From: Candidatus Cacconaster stercorequi
Lineage (GTDB): Bacteria; Bacillota; Clostridia; Oscillospirales; Oscillospiraceae
Assembly (NCBI GenBank): GCA_018064925.1
Contig: JAGHUH010000013.1
Span: 62,001 to 126,000, forward strand
Length of the DNA: 64,000 nucleotides
Direction of reading: 5' to 3'
Shown here: positions 33,371 through 41,920 of the stretch, piece by piece
How positions within the stretch are numbered: the stretch's first letter is position 1
Layout of the letters: each line of letters begins with the position of its first letter
Program-made: the position numbers and the translations under genes
The notes under the pieces: generated by a model
Told to the model about the DNA's origin: nothing
Databases searched by the model: none
The model's input: only the letters and a program-made list of their open reading frames with translations

Positions 33371-34408
33371 ATGGAGAAGAAAGTGTTGGTTGCTATGTCC
33401 GGCGGCGTGGACAGCTCGGCAGCGGCGCTGCTGCTGCAAAAGCAGGGCTATTGTTGTGACGGTGCGCTGCTGCAGCTATACCGCGGCGAGGAGAGCGCGG
33501 TGCGCTCTGCCCGCAGCGTGGCCGACGGTCTGGGCATGAAGCTGTATGTATTTGACGAGGGGGAGCGCTTTCGCACCTGTGTGATGGATCGCTTTGTTTC
33601 GGAATATTGCGCGGGCCGCACGCCCAACCCCTGCATCGACTGCAACCGGTGTTTGAAATTCGGCGCGCTGCTGTCGCGGGCACTGGAGATGGGATATGAC
33701 TATCTGGCCACCGGGCACTATGCCCGGGTGGGCTTTGACGCGGAAACGGGACGCTATCAGCTGCTGCGAGGACGCGACAGGAGCAAGGATCAGAGCTATG
33801 TGCTCTATCAACTGACGCAGCAGCAGCTTGCACACCTGTTGCTGCCGGTGGGAGAATTTGACAAGCCCACCGTCCGTCAGCAGGCGCAGGAGGCAGGTCT
33901 TGAGAACGCAGACCGCCCGGACAGTCAGGACATCTGCTTTGTGCCGGACGGTGACTATGTGTCCTTTTTGCAGAGCTACGGCGGTGTTGCGCTGCAGCCG
34001 GGTGACTTTGTGGACAAAAGCGGCGCCGTGCTGGGGCGCCATCGCGGTCTGCCCTGCTACACCACCGGACAGGGCAAGGGTCTGGGCGTCAGCGTGGGAC
34101 GCCATGTCTATGTGGTACGCAAGGATGCAAGGAGCAACACCATCGTGCTGGGCGACAACGAAGACCTGTTCACCGACACACTGACAGCGCACCGCGTCAA
34201 CTGGATCGCAGGAGAGTGCCCCGCGGATGCGTTTCGCTGCACCGCCAAGACGCGGTACAGCCAGCGGGAGGCGCTGTGCACGGTAATTCCCCACGGCGAT
34301 GAGATGCAGGTGGTGTTCGATGAGCCGCAGCGCGCCATCACTGCCGGACAGGCGGTGGTGCTCTATGACGGCGAGGCGGTCATCGGCGGCGGTACCATTA
34401 CAGAATAA
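33371..34408 (+). CDS. mnmA: tRNA-specific 2-thiouridylase MnmA
   Basis: Installs sulfur at C2 of U34 in tRNA-Lys, -Glu and -Gln. The 345-residue protein has the PP-loop AMSGGVDSSAAALLL (8-22), the first catalytic Cys in NPCIDCNRCLKFG near 90, and the second in SQDICFVPDG near 185; the C-terminal beta domains with YTTGQGKGLGVS complete it. It is slightly shorter than the usual 360 or so, through a shorter insert after the PP-loop. The sulfur donor desulfurase is not in the window. The start ATG has GAGGGAG upstream. Confidence 0.95.
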   Translation: MEKKVLVAMSGGVDSSAAALLLQKQGYCCDGALLQLYRGEESAVRSARSVADGLGMKLYVFDEGERFRTCVMDRFVSEYCAGRTPNPCIDCNRCLKFGALLSRALEMGYDYLATGHYARVGFDAETGRYQLLRGRDRSKDQSYVLYQLTQQQLAHLLLPVGEFDKPTVRQQAQEAGLENADRPDSQDICFVPDGDYVSFLQSYGGVALQPGDFVDKSGAVLGRHRGLPCYTTGQGKGLGVSVGRHVYVVRKDARSNTIVLGDNEDLFTDTLTAHRVNWIAGECPADAFRCTAKTRYSQREALCTVIPHGDEMQVVFDEPQRAITAGQAVVLYDGEAVIGGGTITE

Positions 34409-34412
34409 AGCA

Positions 34413-34449
34413 AAGATCGCTCTGCGCCTTATGGGCGCAGAGCGATCTT
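34413..34449. terminator. Bidirectional terminator between mnmA and the small ORF
   Basis: AAGATCGCTCTGCGCC forms a 16-bp perfect stem with a 5-nt loop, directly after the mnmA stop and directly after the stop of the convergent small ORF. Confidence 0.8.
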
Positions 34450-34520
34450 CAGCGTTGGCTGATCTGCCATTCGTCCTGGAAGATCATGTCATCCACATCG
34501 GAATTCTGTCTGGGATCCAT
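34449..34520 (-). CDS. Small 23-residue ORF, hypothetical
   Basis: ATG at 34520 opens a 23-codon frame ending at TGA 34449-34451. The peptide is acidic, with the segment SDVDDMIFQDEWQ, and has no membrane stretch. A good ribosome site, AAAGGAGAT, lies about 8 bases before the ATG, and TATACT sits about 30 bases upstream. The ORF is framed by two strong hairpin terminators (34583-34615 upstream on the same strand, 34413-34449 downstream), so it would be a separate short transcript. I do not recognise the peptide. The ribosome site and isolated transcript argue for a real gene; the short length keeps confidence moderate. Confidence 0.5.
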   Translation of the reverse strand: MDPRQNSDVDDMIFQDEWQISQR

Positions 34521-34582
34521 CGGTACTCATCTCCTTTTGCGTACCGGATAGTATATGCGCTGTGGGATGAAAAGATACACGA

Positions 34583-34615
34583 AAAAATGCCCGACACACG
34601 CTGTCAGGCATTTTT
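34583..34615 (-). terminator. Terminator of the inositol-monophosphatase-like gene
   Basis: On the minus strand AAAAATGCCTGACA pairs with TGTCGGGCATTTTT (one G-U) and runs into T residues, just past the stop at 34621. Confidence 0.88.
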
Positions 34616-34620
34616 GTTTT

Positions 34621-35385
34621 TTATTCGATGATCAGCTCCTGCAGCAGATGGTGGCAGGAGGCATTGGTGGCCCAAACCGAGCCGGGATGCAGCGGATCAA
34701 TGGGCTTGCCCTCCAGCGTGGAGAAACGCCCGCCTGCCTCGGTGAGGATCAGACTGCCGGCGGCAAAATCCCAGGGGCTCAGGCGGCACTCAAAAAAGAT
34801 CTCAATGCGTCCGGCGGCTACCTGACACAGATCCAACTCCGCCGAGCCGAAGCGGCGGAAGTCCAGCCCCCGGTCATAGAGCTGACGCATCAGGGAGAAG
34901 GAGCGGTCGGTATAGCTGCGGTCATAGATGGTGGAGCCGCACATGATGATGGCGTGGGACACATCGTGCTGGCTGACATGGATGGGGCGGCCATTGAGTG
35001 TGGCGCCTTTGCCCCGCTGTGCGGCGTACAGCTCATCCATAAAGGGGTTATATACCACGCCGTATTCTACCGTGCCCTCATGCACCAGCGCCACGGCGAT
35101 GTTGCTGTAATGCAGCTCCCGGACGAAGTTGGTGGTGCCGTCAATGGGATCTACCACAAAGATCCATGGCTTTGTCAGGGCATCGTGCTGCCCCTCCTCG
35201 CCCAGAAAATCCGCCTCCGGCATCAGACGCAGCAGCTCGGTGTGCAGAAACTGCTGCACGGCGATATCGTATTTGGTCACAAGGTCGGCGGCGCAGGTCT
35301 TTTCCGCGGTGTCCCGCTCGATGTTGTGGGCATCGCGGATCATGTCGCCTGCCCGGCGGACAATGGCTATCATCTGTTCCAGCAT
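34621..35385 (-). CDS. Inositol monophosphatase family protein
   Basis: Mg2+-dependent phosphatase of the IMPase/FBPase-like/CysQ superfamily, 254 residues. Motifs: FLGEEGQ near 62-68 (metal-binding Glu), WIFVVDPIDGTTNFV near 76-90 (the DPIDGTTN signature), and SPWDFAAGSLILTEAGG near 205-221 (third metal Asp). Substrate may be inositol-1-phosphate, PAP or a related sugar phosphate; the motifs do not decide. ATG 35385 follows AGGAGG by 8 bases. It is the last gene of a minus-strand run after an M20 hydrolase, 11 bases away. Confidence 0.9.
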   Translation of the reverse strand: MLEQMIAIVRRAGDMIRDAHNIERDTAEKTCAADLVTKYDIAVQQFLHTELLRLMPEADFLGEEGQHDALTKPWIFVVDPIDGTTNFVRELHYSNIAVALVHEGTVEYGVVYNPFMDELYAAQRGKGATLNGRPIHVSQHDVSHAIIMCGSTIYDRSYTDRSFSLMRQLYDRGLDFRRFGSAELDLCQVAAGRIEIFFECRLSPWDFAAGSLILTEAGGRFSTLEGKPIDPLHPGSVWATNASCHHLLQELIIE

Positions 35386-35396
35386 ATCCGTCCTCC

Positions 35397-36608
35397 TTAC
35401 TCCACATCCACCGGCGCAGCAGGGTCCATCATGGCGTTGCACACGGCGATGTCGTAGCGGCAGATGTCGATGAGCTCTTGAATTTCAATGTATTCATCCA
35501 CGGTATGTGCCAGATTTTCCCGGCTGGGGCCGATGCCGATGCAAGGGATCCCGGCCTCGCCGCCGTAGTGGCTGCCGTTGGTGCAGAAGCTGTAACCGGT
35601 CAGTTCCGGCGCGTAGCCCATGGCGCGGACGGCCTTGTAAATGGCCTGCACATAGGGCACGTCGGTATCTGCCCGCCACGCGGGGAAGAAGCGGTCGGCG
35701 GCGATTTCCGCGCCGGTGTAGCAGGTTTCTTTCCCGGCGGCAAAGGAGACCTGCGCCTTCAGCGTGGGATCGGCGGCGGACAGCTCGTCGATGATGGCCT
35801 GCAGGGGCGCCAGCACACTTTCGCGGGTCTCGCCCACCAGCAGACGGCGGTCAAAGGTGGCCTTGCAGTAGTGGGGCACCACGCTCTTTCCGGGATAGGG
35901 GGCGGACTGAATGTCCGTCAGCTCCAGAATGCCCTTGCCGAACATTCCCTCCTGCTCAATGGGGGGCAGGTCGCAAAAGCGCTGTATGATCTGTAGCGCG
36001 GCATACACGGCGTTGACGCCCTTTTCCGGATTGGAGCTGTGGCAGGGGATGCCGAAGGTCTCCAGTACCACCTCGGCGCGGCCCCGTTGGGAGCATTTCA
36101 AATTCATTTCACTGGCTTCACCGATGATCACCAGATCGGGTTTGACGGCGGCGCTGATCTTCCGGGCGGCGATGCCCTCGAAGCACTCCTCATGCACCAC
36201 GCCGGCTACCCAGATCTCGCCGGCAAAGTCACGGTTCGTCTGCTGGGCGAAAATGGACACCGCGGTGAGAAATGCCGCCACGGAGCCTTTCATATCGGTG
36301 GCGCCGCGGCCGTAGATGCGGCTGCCGTCCATTTCCGCGCCAAAGGGATCGTGCTTCCAGTCACTGCGGTTTTCGGCGGGGACGGTGTCGATGTGCCCGT
36401 CAAAAAGAATGCGCTTGCCGGGGCGTTTGCCCCGAATGCAGCCCAGCACATTGCCGTATTCATCGGTATAGGCCATATCGAAATCCCGGGCCCGCATATA
36501 CAGTAAAATCTGGTCAGCCACCGCCTTTTCCGCGCCGGAATAGCTGGGAATGGCCAGCAGATCCTGACAAAGGGCAATCAGCTCTGCCTGCGTTTGCATA
36601 TCTAACAT
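35397..36608 (-). CDS. M20 family metallohydrolase, YgeY-like
   Basis: Zn-dependent amidohydrolase/peptidase of the M20 (ArgE/DapE/ACY1) family, 403 residues. Metal and catalytic motifs: FDGHIDTVP near 69, YGRGATDMKGS near 99, VVHEECFEG near 138 and the late HTVDEYIEIQEL near 368. The QRGRAEVVLETFG and ILELTDIQSAPYPGKSVVPHYC segments look like YgeY-type hydrolases known from purine/selenium-linked clusters; no selenium genes are present here. The start overlaps the upstream amidohydrolase stop by 7 bases. Together they may take apart an acylated or cyclic amino-acid derivative; substrate unknown. Confidence 0.87.
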   Translation of the reverse strand: MLDMQTQAELIALCQDLLAIPSYSGAEKAVADQILLYMRARDFDMAYTDEYGNVLGCIRGKRPGKRILFDGHIDTVPAENRSDWKHDPFGAEMDGSRIYGRGATDMKGSVAAFLTAVSIFAQQTNRDFAGEIWVAGVVHEECFEGIAARKISAAVKPDLVIIGEASEMNLKCSQRGRAEVVLETFGIPCHSSNPEKGVNAVYAALQIIQRFCDLPPIEQEGMFGKGILELTDIQSAPYPGKSVVPHYCKATFDRRLLVGETRESVLAPLQAIIDELSAADPTLKAQVSFAAGKETCYTGAEIAADRFFPAWRADTDVPYVQAIYKAVRAMGYAPELTGYSFCTNGSHYGGEAGIPCIGIGPSRENLAHTVDEYIEIQELIDICRYDIAVCNAMMDPAAPVDVE

Positions 36609-38197
36609 TTCGTTTCCCTCCTGATAATCCGTCCGGCACGGCTGCCGGTCATTTTCTCACCCTCCAGGGCGACCTGTCCGCCCACGATCACATTGTCCAT
36701 GCCGCGGGCGAAGCGGCAGGGATCGGTATAGGTGCCCGTCTCGTGCAGGTTTTCCAGCGCGAATACATTGATGTCTGCGTCGGCACCCACGCAGAGCACG
36801 CCTTTCCCCGCAAGGCGCAATGCAGCGGCGGGGCGGGAGGTCATCTTGGCGATGGCGTCCTCCACGGACAGCACACCCATCTCCCGGACGAAATGCTCCA
36901 AAAGATGCACAAAGGTGCCGTATACCCGGGGGTGGAGCATCCCCTGGGTGGGATAGGTGGCGTCGGAGATCACATTGCTGAGCTCGTCGCGCAAAATCAG
37001 GGCAATATCCTCCTCCGCGGCCATAAAGTCGATCATGGTGATCTGGCAGTGTTCCCGTACCAGCAGATCACAGCAGCAATCCAGCGGACTTTTCCCCATT
37101 ATTTCGGAGATCTCCTGTAGATTCTTGCCCAGATACGCCTGATCTTCCGGACAGTGGAGGGAGGTGAGATAGATCCCATCCCAGCCGGCCAGCGCGGCGA
37201 TGTTGTCAAACCCCTCGCCGCTTTCAATGCGCTCTTTAAGACGCCGGCGCACGGCGCTGTCCTTCAGCCGCTCCGTCACGGCGTCGATACCGCCGGTGAG
37301 GAAGTCGGGGGGCAGAATGTGAAGAAGCTGTGTGGAGCCGGCGGTGTAGGGGTACACATCGCAGGTTACATCCACACCCTCGTCGCGGGCGCGGTGCAGC
37401 AGACGGAGTGTCTGCGGGATCTTACTGTTCCAGTTTTCCCGCCCCATGGCTTTGAGATGGCTGATGTGCAGGGGAATGTGCAGCGCACGCGCCACGGCGA
37501 TCATTTCCTCTGCACTGCGGCAGACGCCGCCGCCCTCTTGACGCATATGGACGGTCAGGGGGATGTCCTGCCCTTGCAGCGGTGCCAAGGCGTGGATCAG
37601 CTCCTCGGTGGTGTAAAAGCACTCCGGCGCGTAGCCCAGACCGAGAGAAACACCCAGTGCGCCGTCTGCCAAAGCACGCTCCAACGCGCGGTGGATGGCA
37701 CGGTAGTGGGACGGTTCCAGATGCTCCAATTCATACCCGGCGGCATCGGCACGCAGGATGCCTGCGCCCACCAGCATGCCGGTGTGGATGGGAGCTGCAG
37801 GCTGTGCGGCAAAATAGCCGGACAGGGAATCGGTGACCACATCATCACCCACCTGTCCGGTGATGGGCCGCAGATAGGAGAGGATCTCCTGTCGGTGCGC
37901 CGGACCGAAGGGAGCCACGGACAGGCCGCAGTTGCCGTTTACGATGGTGGTCAGCCCCTGTCGGAGCTCCAGCTCGCCGAAGCCGGGACGGAAAGCTGCC
38001 GCGTCGGCATGGCGGTGGATATCAATAAAGCCGGGGGTGACCAGACGCCCGGTGGCGTTGACGGTGCGCTGTGCATTGGCACCGGGCAGCGGGTCGATGG
38101 CGGCAATTTTGCCGTCTAATACGCCAATATCGGCGGCGAAGCCGGGTCGTCCGGTGCCATCGACAACGGTACCGCCACGGATCAGCAAATCAAACAT
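36602..38197 (-). CDS. N-acyl-D-amino-acid deacylase-type amidohydrolase
   Basis: Amidohydrolase-superfamily enzyme of 531 residues. Metal-site segments: GFIDIHRHADA near 57 (HxH), the GNCGLSVAPFG loop with the D-aminoacylase-type Cys near 90, HISHLKAMG near 245, and SDATYPTQGMLHPRVYGTFVHLLEHFVRE near 415-445. These match N-acyl-D-amino-acid deacylases more than dihydroorotase or hydantoinase. The terminal strand region (GVLCVGADADINVF) is the usual composite beta domain. It is coupled to the M20 gene downstream and follows a two-component system by 27 bases. Confidence 0.85.
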   Translation of the reverse strand: MFDLLIRGGTVVDGTGRPGFAADIGVLDGKIAAIDPLPGANAQRTVNATGRLVTPGFIDIHRHADAAAFRPGFGELELRQGLTTIVNGNCGLSVAPFGPAHRQEILSYLRPITGQVGDDVVTDSLSGYFAAQPAAPIHTGMLVGAGILRADAAGYELEHLEPSHYRAIHRALERALADGALGVSLGLGYAPECFYTTEELIHALAPLQGQDIPLTVHMRQEGGGVCRSAEEMIAVARALHIPLHISHLKAMGRENWNSKIPQTLRLLHRARDEGVDVTCDVYPYTAGSTQLLHILPPDFLTGGIDAVTERLKDSAVRRRLKERIESGEGFDNIAALAGWDGIYLTSLHCPEDQAYLGKNLQEISEIMGKSPLDCCCDLLVREHCQITMIDFMAAEEDIALILRDELSNVISDATYPTQGMLHPRVYGTFVHLLEHFVREMGVLSVEDAIAKMTSRPAAALRLAGKGVLCVGADADINVFALENLHETGTYTDPCRFARGMDNVIVGGQVALEGEKMTGSRAGRIIRRETKC

Positions 38198-38224
38198 AAA
38201 AAGACCTCGATTTCTGAAAGAGAG

Positions 38225-39415
38225 TTATGAACAAAGGGGAAGTGTCACATAAAAGCGGGTGGAGCGGCTGTCGCTCTCGCAGCGGATGGTGCCGTGATGC
38301 TCTTTTGCAACGGCCTGTGCGATGGACAGACCCAACCCGAAGCCGACGGTAGTGCCGCGGGACTCGTCCGCCCGGTAAAAGCGGTCAAAAAGATGCGGCA
38401 GTTTCTCCGGCGGAATGGGCGTCCCTTCATTTTCTACCAAAATCCGGGCGTTACGCCCCTCCTGCTTCAGCTCCAGACGGATGGTGCTTTGGGCGGATGC
38501 ATACTTCACGGCGTTGTCCAGCAGGATATCCAGCAATTGTGACAGATGCACCGCGTGGCCGCTGACGCGCAAATCGGGCGCGACGGTATAGGCAAGACAT
38601 TGCTGCGTTTCGTAGGCCACCGGCTCAAAGCGGAGTACCGCATCGGTGACCAAATCGGACAGATCCAGCGCCGTGTGGGGTACCTGCTGTCCCTGCCCCT
38701 CGGCGCGGGACAGCGTCAGCATATCCTCCACCAGTGTTTTCATGCGTTGTCCCTCGGCCTGAATGTTGTCCACATAGTGCTGCTCATTTGCGGGAAGCGC
38801 ACCGGACAGCAGATCGGCAGAGGAGAGGATCACCGTCAGTGGTGTTTTCAGCTCATGGGAGGCATCGGACAAAAAACGCTGCTGTTCCATCCATGCCTGT
38901 CCCACCGGGCGCGTGACCACGCCGGACAGCAGATAACTGAACACGAACAGTACGGCCAGCGCGCCCAGCTCGATCAGCAGCAGCGTGGCGGTCAGGGAGC
39001 GGAGCGTGGCCTGCTCCAAGGTACTGTCGGTAAAGGCGATGCGAACGGTCAGCAGACCGGCGCTTCGCAGATAGCGCAGGTGCTGTTCTTTCAGAATGCC
39101 GGAGTCCTCCGGCTGGTGCAGACAGTCCTGCACCACGGTCAGCATGGCCTGCTCGTCATAGAGCTGATAGTAGCTGCTGCTGGTGATATGCACGGTGCCG
39201 CTGGTCGTCACCTCGGCCACGAAGCACGGCTGTGTGCCCTCACCGGGCCGCAATGCCTGCGGGTCACCCATCAGCGCCTGCTGCAGCTGCTGGTGGATAT
39301 TGCGCTCCAGATTGGAACGGGTGGAGAGAAAAATGCCCGCGAAAACGGCCAGCAGCACCGCGGCCACAAACAGCATATTCATCCACACTACCTTCCAGCG
39401 GAGTTTTCGGATCAT
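38225..39415 (-). CDS. Sensor histidine kinase
   Basis: Membrane kinase (396 residues) of a two-component system. Two membrane helices (about 10-30 and 135-160) enclose an extracytoplasmic sensor of about 100 residues. The HisKA region carries SDASHELKTPLTVI near 185 with the phospho-acceptor His. HATPase_c boxes follow: N box LLDILLDNAVKYASAQ, then FDRFYRADESRG and GFGLGLSIAQAVAKEHHG. No HAMP domain is evident between helix 2 and HisKA. The start overlaps the response-regulator stop by 4 bases. Signal unknown. Confidence 0.92.
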   Translation of the reverse strand: MIRKLRWKVVWMNMLFVAAVLLAVFAGIFLSTRSNLERNIHQQLQQALMGDPQALRPGEGTQPCFVAEVTTSGTVHITSSSYYQLYDEQAMLTVVQDCLHQPEDSGILKEQHLRYLRSAGLLTVRIAFTDSTLEQATLRSLTATLLLIELGALAVLFVFSYLLSGVVTRPVGQAWMEQQRFLSDASHELKTPLTVILSSADLLSGALPANEQHYVDNIQAEGQRMKTLVEDMLTLSRAEGQGQQVPHTALDLSDLVTDAVLRFEPVAYETQQCLAYTVAPDLRVSGHAVHLSQLLDILLDNAVKYASAQSTIRLELKQEGRNARILVENEGTPIPPEKLPHLFDRFYRADESRGTTVGFGLGLSIAQAVAKEHHGTIRCESDSRSTRFYVTLPLCS

Positions 39416-40089
39416 TCCTCCACCTCCAGACAGTAGCCCACCATGCGGACGGTACGGATCTTCACCCGGGAGTGCAGGTGCGTCAGCTTCCGGCGCAGGA
39501 AGGAGATATAGACCTCCACATTGTTGTCCTCGGCATCGGAATCATAGCCCCAGACCCGCACAAGAAGCTGCTCCTTGGAGAGGATCTGTGCACCGCTGCG
39601 GATCAGAGCCTCCATCAGATCATATTCCCGTCGGCTCAAATGCACGGAGCGCTGGCCGCAGGACAGGGAAAAAGTGCCCGGCGTCAGCGACAGATCGCCG
39701 AATGATACGGTATCGTCGGTGCGCCCGCTGCCACCCCGGCGCAGCAGCAGCCGCACACAGGCCAGCAGCTCCTGGGACGCAAAGGGCTTGGTCAGATAGT
39801 AATCGGCGCCGCTGTCCAGACCGCGTACCCGGTCAGCAAGGTCACTTTTGGCGGTGAGCATCAGCACGGGCAGAGGATTATCTGCCTCGCGCAGACGCTG
39901 CAGCAGCGTAAAGCCATCCATCTCCGGCAGCATCACATCCAGGATCATCAGATCGTAGATGCCGCTGAGTGCCTCGTCCAGACCGGACAGCCCATCGTGG
40001 CGAATGGCGGTGGTATAGCCCTGCCGCTGCAGCAGCTCGCCCAATGTGGCGGCCAGCCGCACCTCGTCTTCCACAATTAAAATCCGCAT
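39412..40089 (-). CDS. OmpR-family response regulator
   Basis: Two-component regulator (225 residues). The receiver domain (1-120) has the acidic pair EDE near residue 7, the phosphorylation Asp in MILDVMLPEMDG near 51, Thr in LMLTAKSD and Lys in YLTKPF. The C-terminal winged helix (about 130-222) has LSRREYDLMEALIRS and the VRTVRMVGYCL end of OmpR/PhoB proteins. First gene of a run that continues with its kinase and possibly the hydrolases. GAGGTGG precedes the ATG. Confidence 0.94.
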   Translation of the reverse strand: MRILIVEDEVRLAATLGELLQRQGYTTAIRHDGLSGLDEALSGIYDLMILDVMLPEMDGFTLLQRLREADNPLPVLMLTAKSDLADRVRGLDSGADYYLTKPFASQELLACVRLLLRRGGSGRTDDTVSFGDLSLTPGTFSLSCGQRSVHLSRREYDLMEALIRSGAQILSKEQLLVRVWGYDSDAEDNNVEVYISFLRRKLTHLHSRVKIRTVRMVGYCLEVEE

Positions 40090-40249
40090 AAGCCCACCTC
40101 GGTTTTTCGTGGTTAACTACTTATTTTATACTGAAAGACTGCCGAAAGCAAGCGTTCAGCTACCAATGACCGGATTTCCTTCGCCTCTTGCAATGTGCGC
40201 GGGAAATATGCTACCATAAAGAAAAACCAACGGAAAGGAACTGTTTGCC

Positions 40250-40624
40250 ATGAAACCCACCGTACTGCTGTTCAACATTCCCCCGCGCAAGCAGGGCACC
40301 ATCCGCGTGCTGGCGATGCGCCTGCGTCTGCGGGTGCTTGTCGCTGCCCCGGAGCATTTTGCCGCGCCGCTGGAGAAGGTACTGCAGGGCGAAGCCGATG
40401 CGATGCCGGCGGCATCCTTCTCCGAGGAGATGCTGGTAATGGCGGGACTGCCGGACGCGGTGCTGGAACTCTTTTTGAAAGGATTGCGTCAGCAGAAGGC
40501 CACGGTGGCACTGAAGGCGGTGCTGACCGACACCAACCGCTGCTGGAGCGCCGTGGAGCTGCACCAGGAGCTTCGACGGGAACGGGATGCCATCACCGCC
40601 GGAGAAACGGCGCATCAGATGTGA
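40250..40624 (+). CDS. DUF3783-like small protein
   Basis: Soluble protein of 124 residues starting KPTVLLFNIPPRKQGTIRVLAMRLRLRV; the middle EMLVMAGLPDAVLELFLKGLRQQKATVALKAVLT and the end with HQELRRERDA resemble DUF3783 proteins of Clostridia. No catalytic motif or membrane segment is visible. The function of the family is unknown. GGAAAGGAA precedes the ATG. It is a single gene with its own terminator. Confidence 0.7.
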   Translation: MKPTVLLFNIPPRKQGTIRVLAMRLRLRVLVAAPEHFAAPLEKVLQGEADAMPAASFSEEMLVMAGLPDAVLELFLKGLRQQKATVALKAVLTDTNRCWSAVELHQELRRERDAITAGETAHQM

Positions 40625-40636
40625 CAAAATAAAAAA

Positions 40637-40664
40637 GCAAGGCACCTCATACGAGGTGCCTTGC
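40637..40664. terminator. Bidirectional terminator
   Basis: GCAAGGCACCTC and its perfect complement around ATAC, between convergent genes, with A/T runs on both sides. Confidence 0.85.
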
Positions 40665-40678
40665 GTGCGTTTTCCGTA

Positions 40679-41713
40679 TTACAGATGGCTGACGAAGTCG
40701 CTGTTTACGCTCACGGTCTTGCCGGTATCGGAGGACTTGATGCTGGCAAAGATGGTGCGCATGGTGGTCAGTGCCTCGCGGCCGGAAACCTCTGGCTCGC
40801 GGTCATTTACCAGTGCGTCCACGAACTCGTCAATAACGCCGGACTTGGTCTGGAGCTCATCAAAGCCGTAGCCGGTGATGGTGTTGCTGCCGCGCTCACG
40901 CACCTCGATGGGAATGCCGGGATTGTTGTAGATCAGCATGATGCCCTTGGTACCGTACAGGCAGGTGGACTGGCACTCGTGACCGTAGATGGTCCAGCTT
41001 GCCGCCAGCGTACCCACGGCACCGCCGGACATCCGCAGGATGCACAGGGCGTTGTCATCCACGCTGATGAGATTTCCATCGTCGTCACGCTTGTTCAGTG
41101 TAACGACCTTGGCGGTGGTCTCGATGACCTTCTGGCCGGTGAGGTACTGCAGCACATCCACCTTGTGGATGCCCATGTCGCTCAAAGCGCCCATGGCGGC
41201 CTTGTTCTTATCGAAGAACCAGGTGCTGTCCATAGACCAGCCCTCGGGGCCGGAGTTGCCGTAGACGGTGCGGAAGGTGATGATATCACCGATGACACCG
41301 GCGTCCAGCATCTCCTTGGCCTTGCGATACACGGGGTCAAAGCGCATATTGTGGCCGATCATCAGATACTTGTTGTTAAACTCGGCGGCTGCCACCATGG
41401 ACTCGCACTCGGCCAGCGTAATGGCCATGGGCTTTTCGCACAGCACATGCTTGCCGGCATACAGGGCAGCCGTGGAGATCTCAGCGTGGTTGTGGTTTTC
41501 CACGCACACGGACACGGCGTCGATCTCGGGATTTTTCAGCAGTTCAAAATAGGTGGAGTAGGCGGTGCCGCCGTACTTTTCCGCCATCTCGCGGGCACGG
41601 GACTCGTTCTTGTCGTAATAACCGACGATTTCCACATTGGGGTTTGCTGCGTACTCGGGCAGATGGCGCACCTGCGCGATCTTGCCGCAGCCGATGATAC
41701 CGACTTTGATCAT
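40679..41713 (-). CDS. Gfo/Idh/MocA family oxidoreductase
   Basis: NAD(P)-dependent sugar or cyclitol dehydrogenase-type protein, 344 residues. Rossmann start MIKVGIIGCGKIAQVRHLP, the CEKPMAITLAEC segment with the catalytic-region Lys near 97, and the C-terminal beta domain with DMGIHKVDVLQYLTG (Asp/His pair near 180). The substrate is unknown; no sugar transporter or partner is next to it. ATG 41713 is chosen behind AAGGAGG; a long in-frame extension upstream has no ribosome site and non-coding composition. Confidence 0.9.
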   Translation of the reverse strand: MIKVGIIGCGKIAQVRHLPEYAANPNVEIVGYYDKNESRAREMAEKYGGTAYSTYFELLKNPEIDAVSVCVENHNHAEISTAALYAGKHVLCEKPMAITLAECESMVAAAEFNNKYLMIGHNMRFDPVYRKAKEMLDAGVIGDIITFRTVYGNSGPEGWSMDSTWFFDKNKAAMGALSDMGIHKVDVLQYLTGQKVIETTAKVVTLNKRDDDGNLISVDDNALCILRMSGGAVGTLAASWTIYGHECQSTCLYGTKGIMLIYNNPGIPIEVRERGSNTITGYGFDELQTKSGVIDEFVDALVNDREPEVSGREALTTMRTIFASIKSSDTGKTVSVNSDFVSHL

Positions 41714-41842
41714 ATCAGGAATCCTCCTTGAAAAAAACTGATAGTGCTTGCCAATATTATAGCAAACGAAACCATCGTCTGAAACCCCTTTTTTCAGAAA
41801 ACGGAGAATTTTTTTATGCATGGCCGGAGGAAAAATGAAACA

Positions 41843-41895
41843 ATTTCCACCAATGGCGTTTTTCGGTGGAAATGAGTGATGAAATCTGCTACAAT
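41843..41895 (+). promoter_or_regulatory. truA promoter with overlapping inverted repeat
   Basis: Extended -10 TGCTACAAT (41887-41895) with a weak -35 TGGAAA at about 41867. ATTTCCACC (41843-41851) and GGTGGAAAT (41865-41873) form a 9-bp inverted repeat covering the -35. Confidence 0.4.
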
Positions 41896-41920
41896 GCAGG
41901 GGAAAAGTGAGGGATGTACC

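Noticed and set aside
35397..38197. Selenium-linked purine catabolism cluster
   Set aside because: The M20 enzyme looks YgeY-like, but there are no selenium-handling genes, molybdenum hydroxylases or in-frame TGA codons here.
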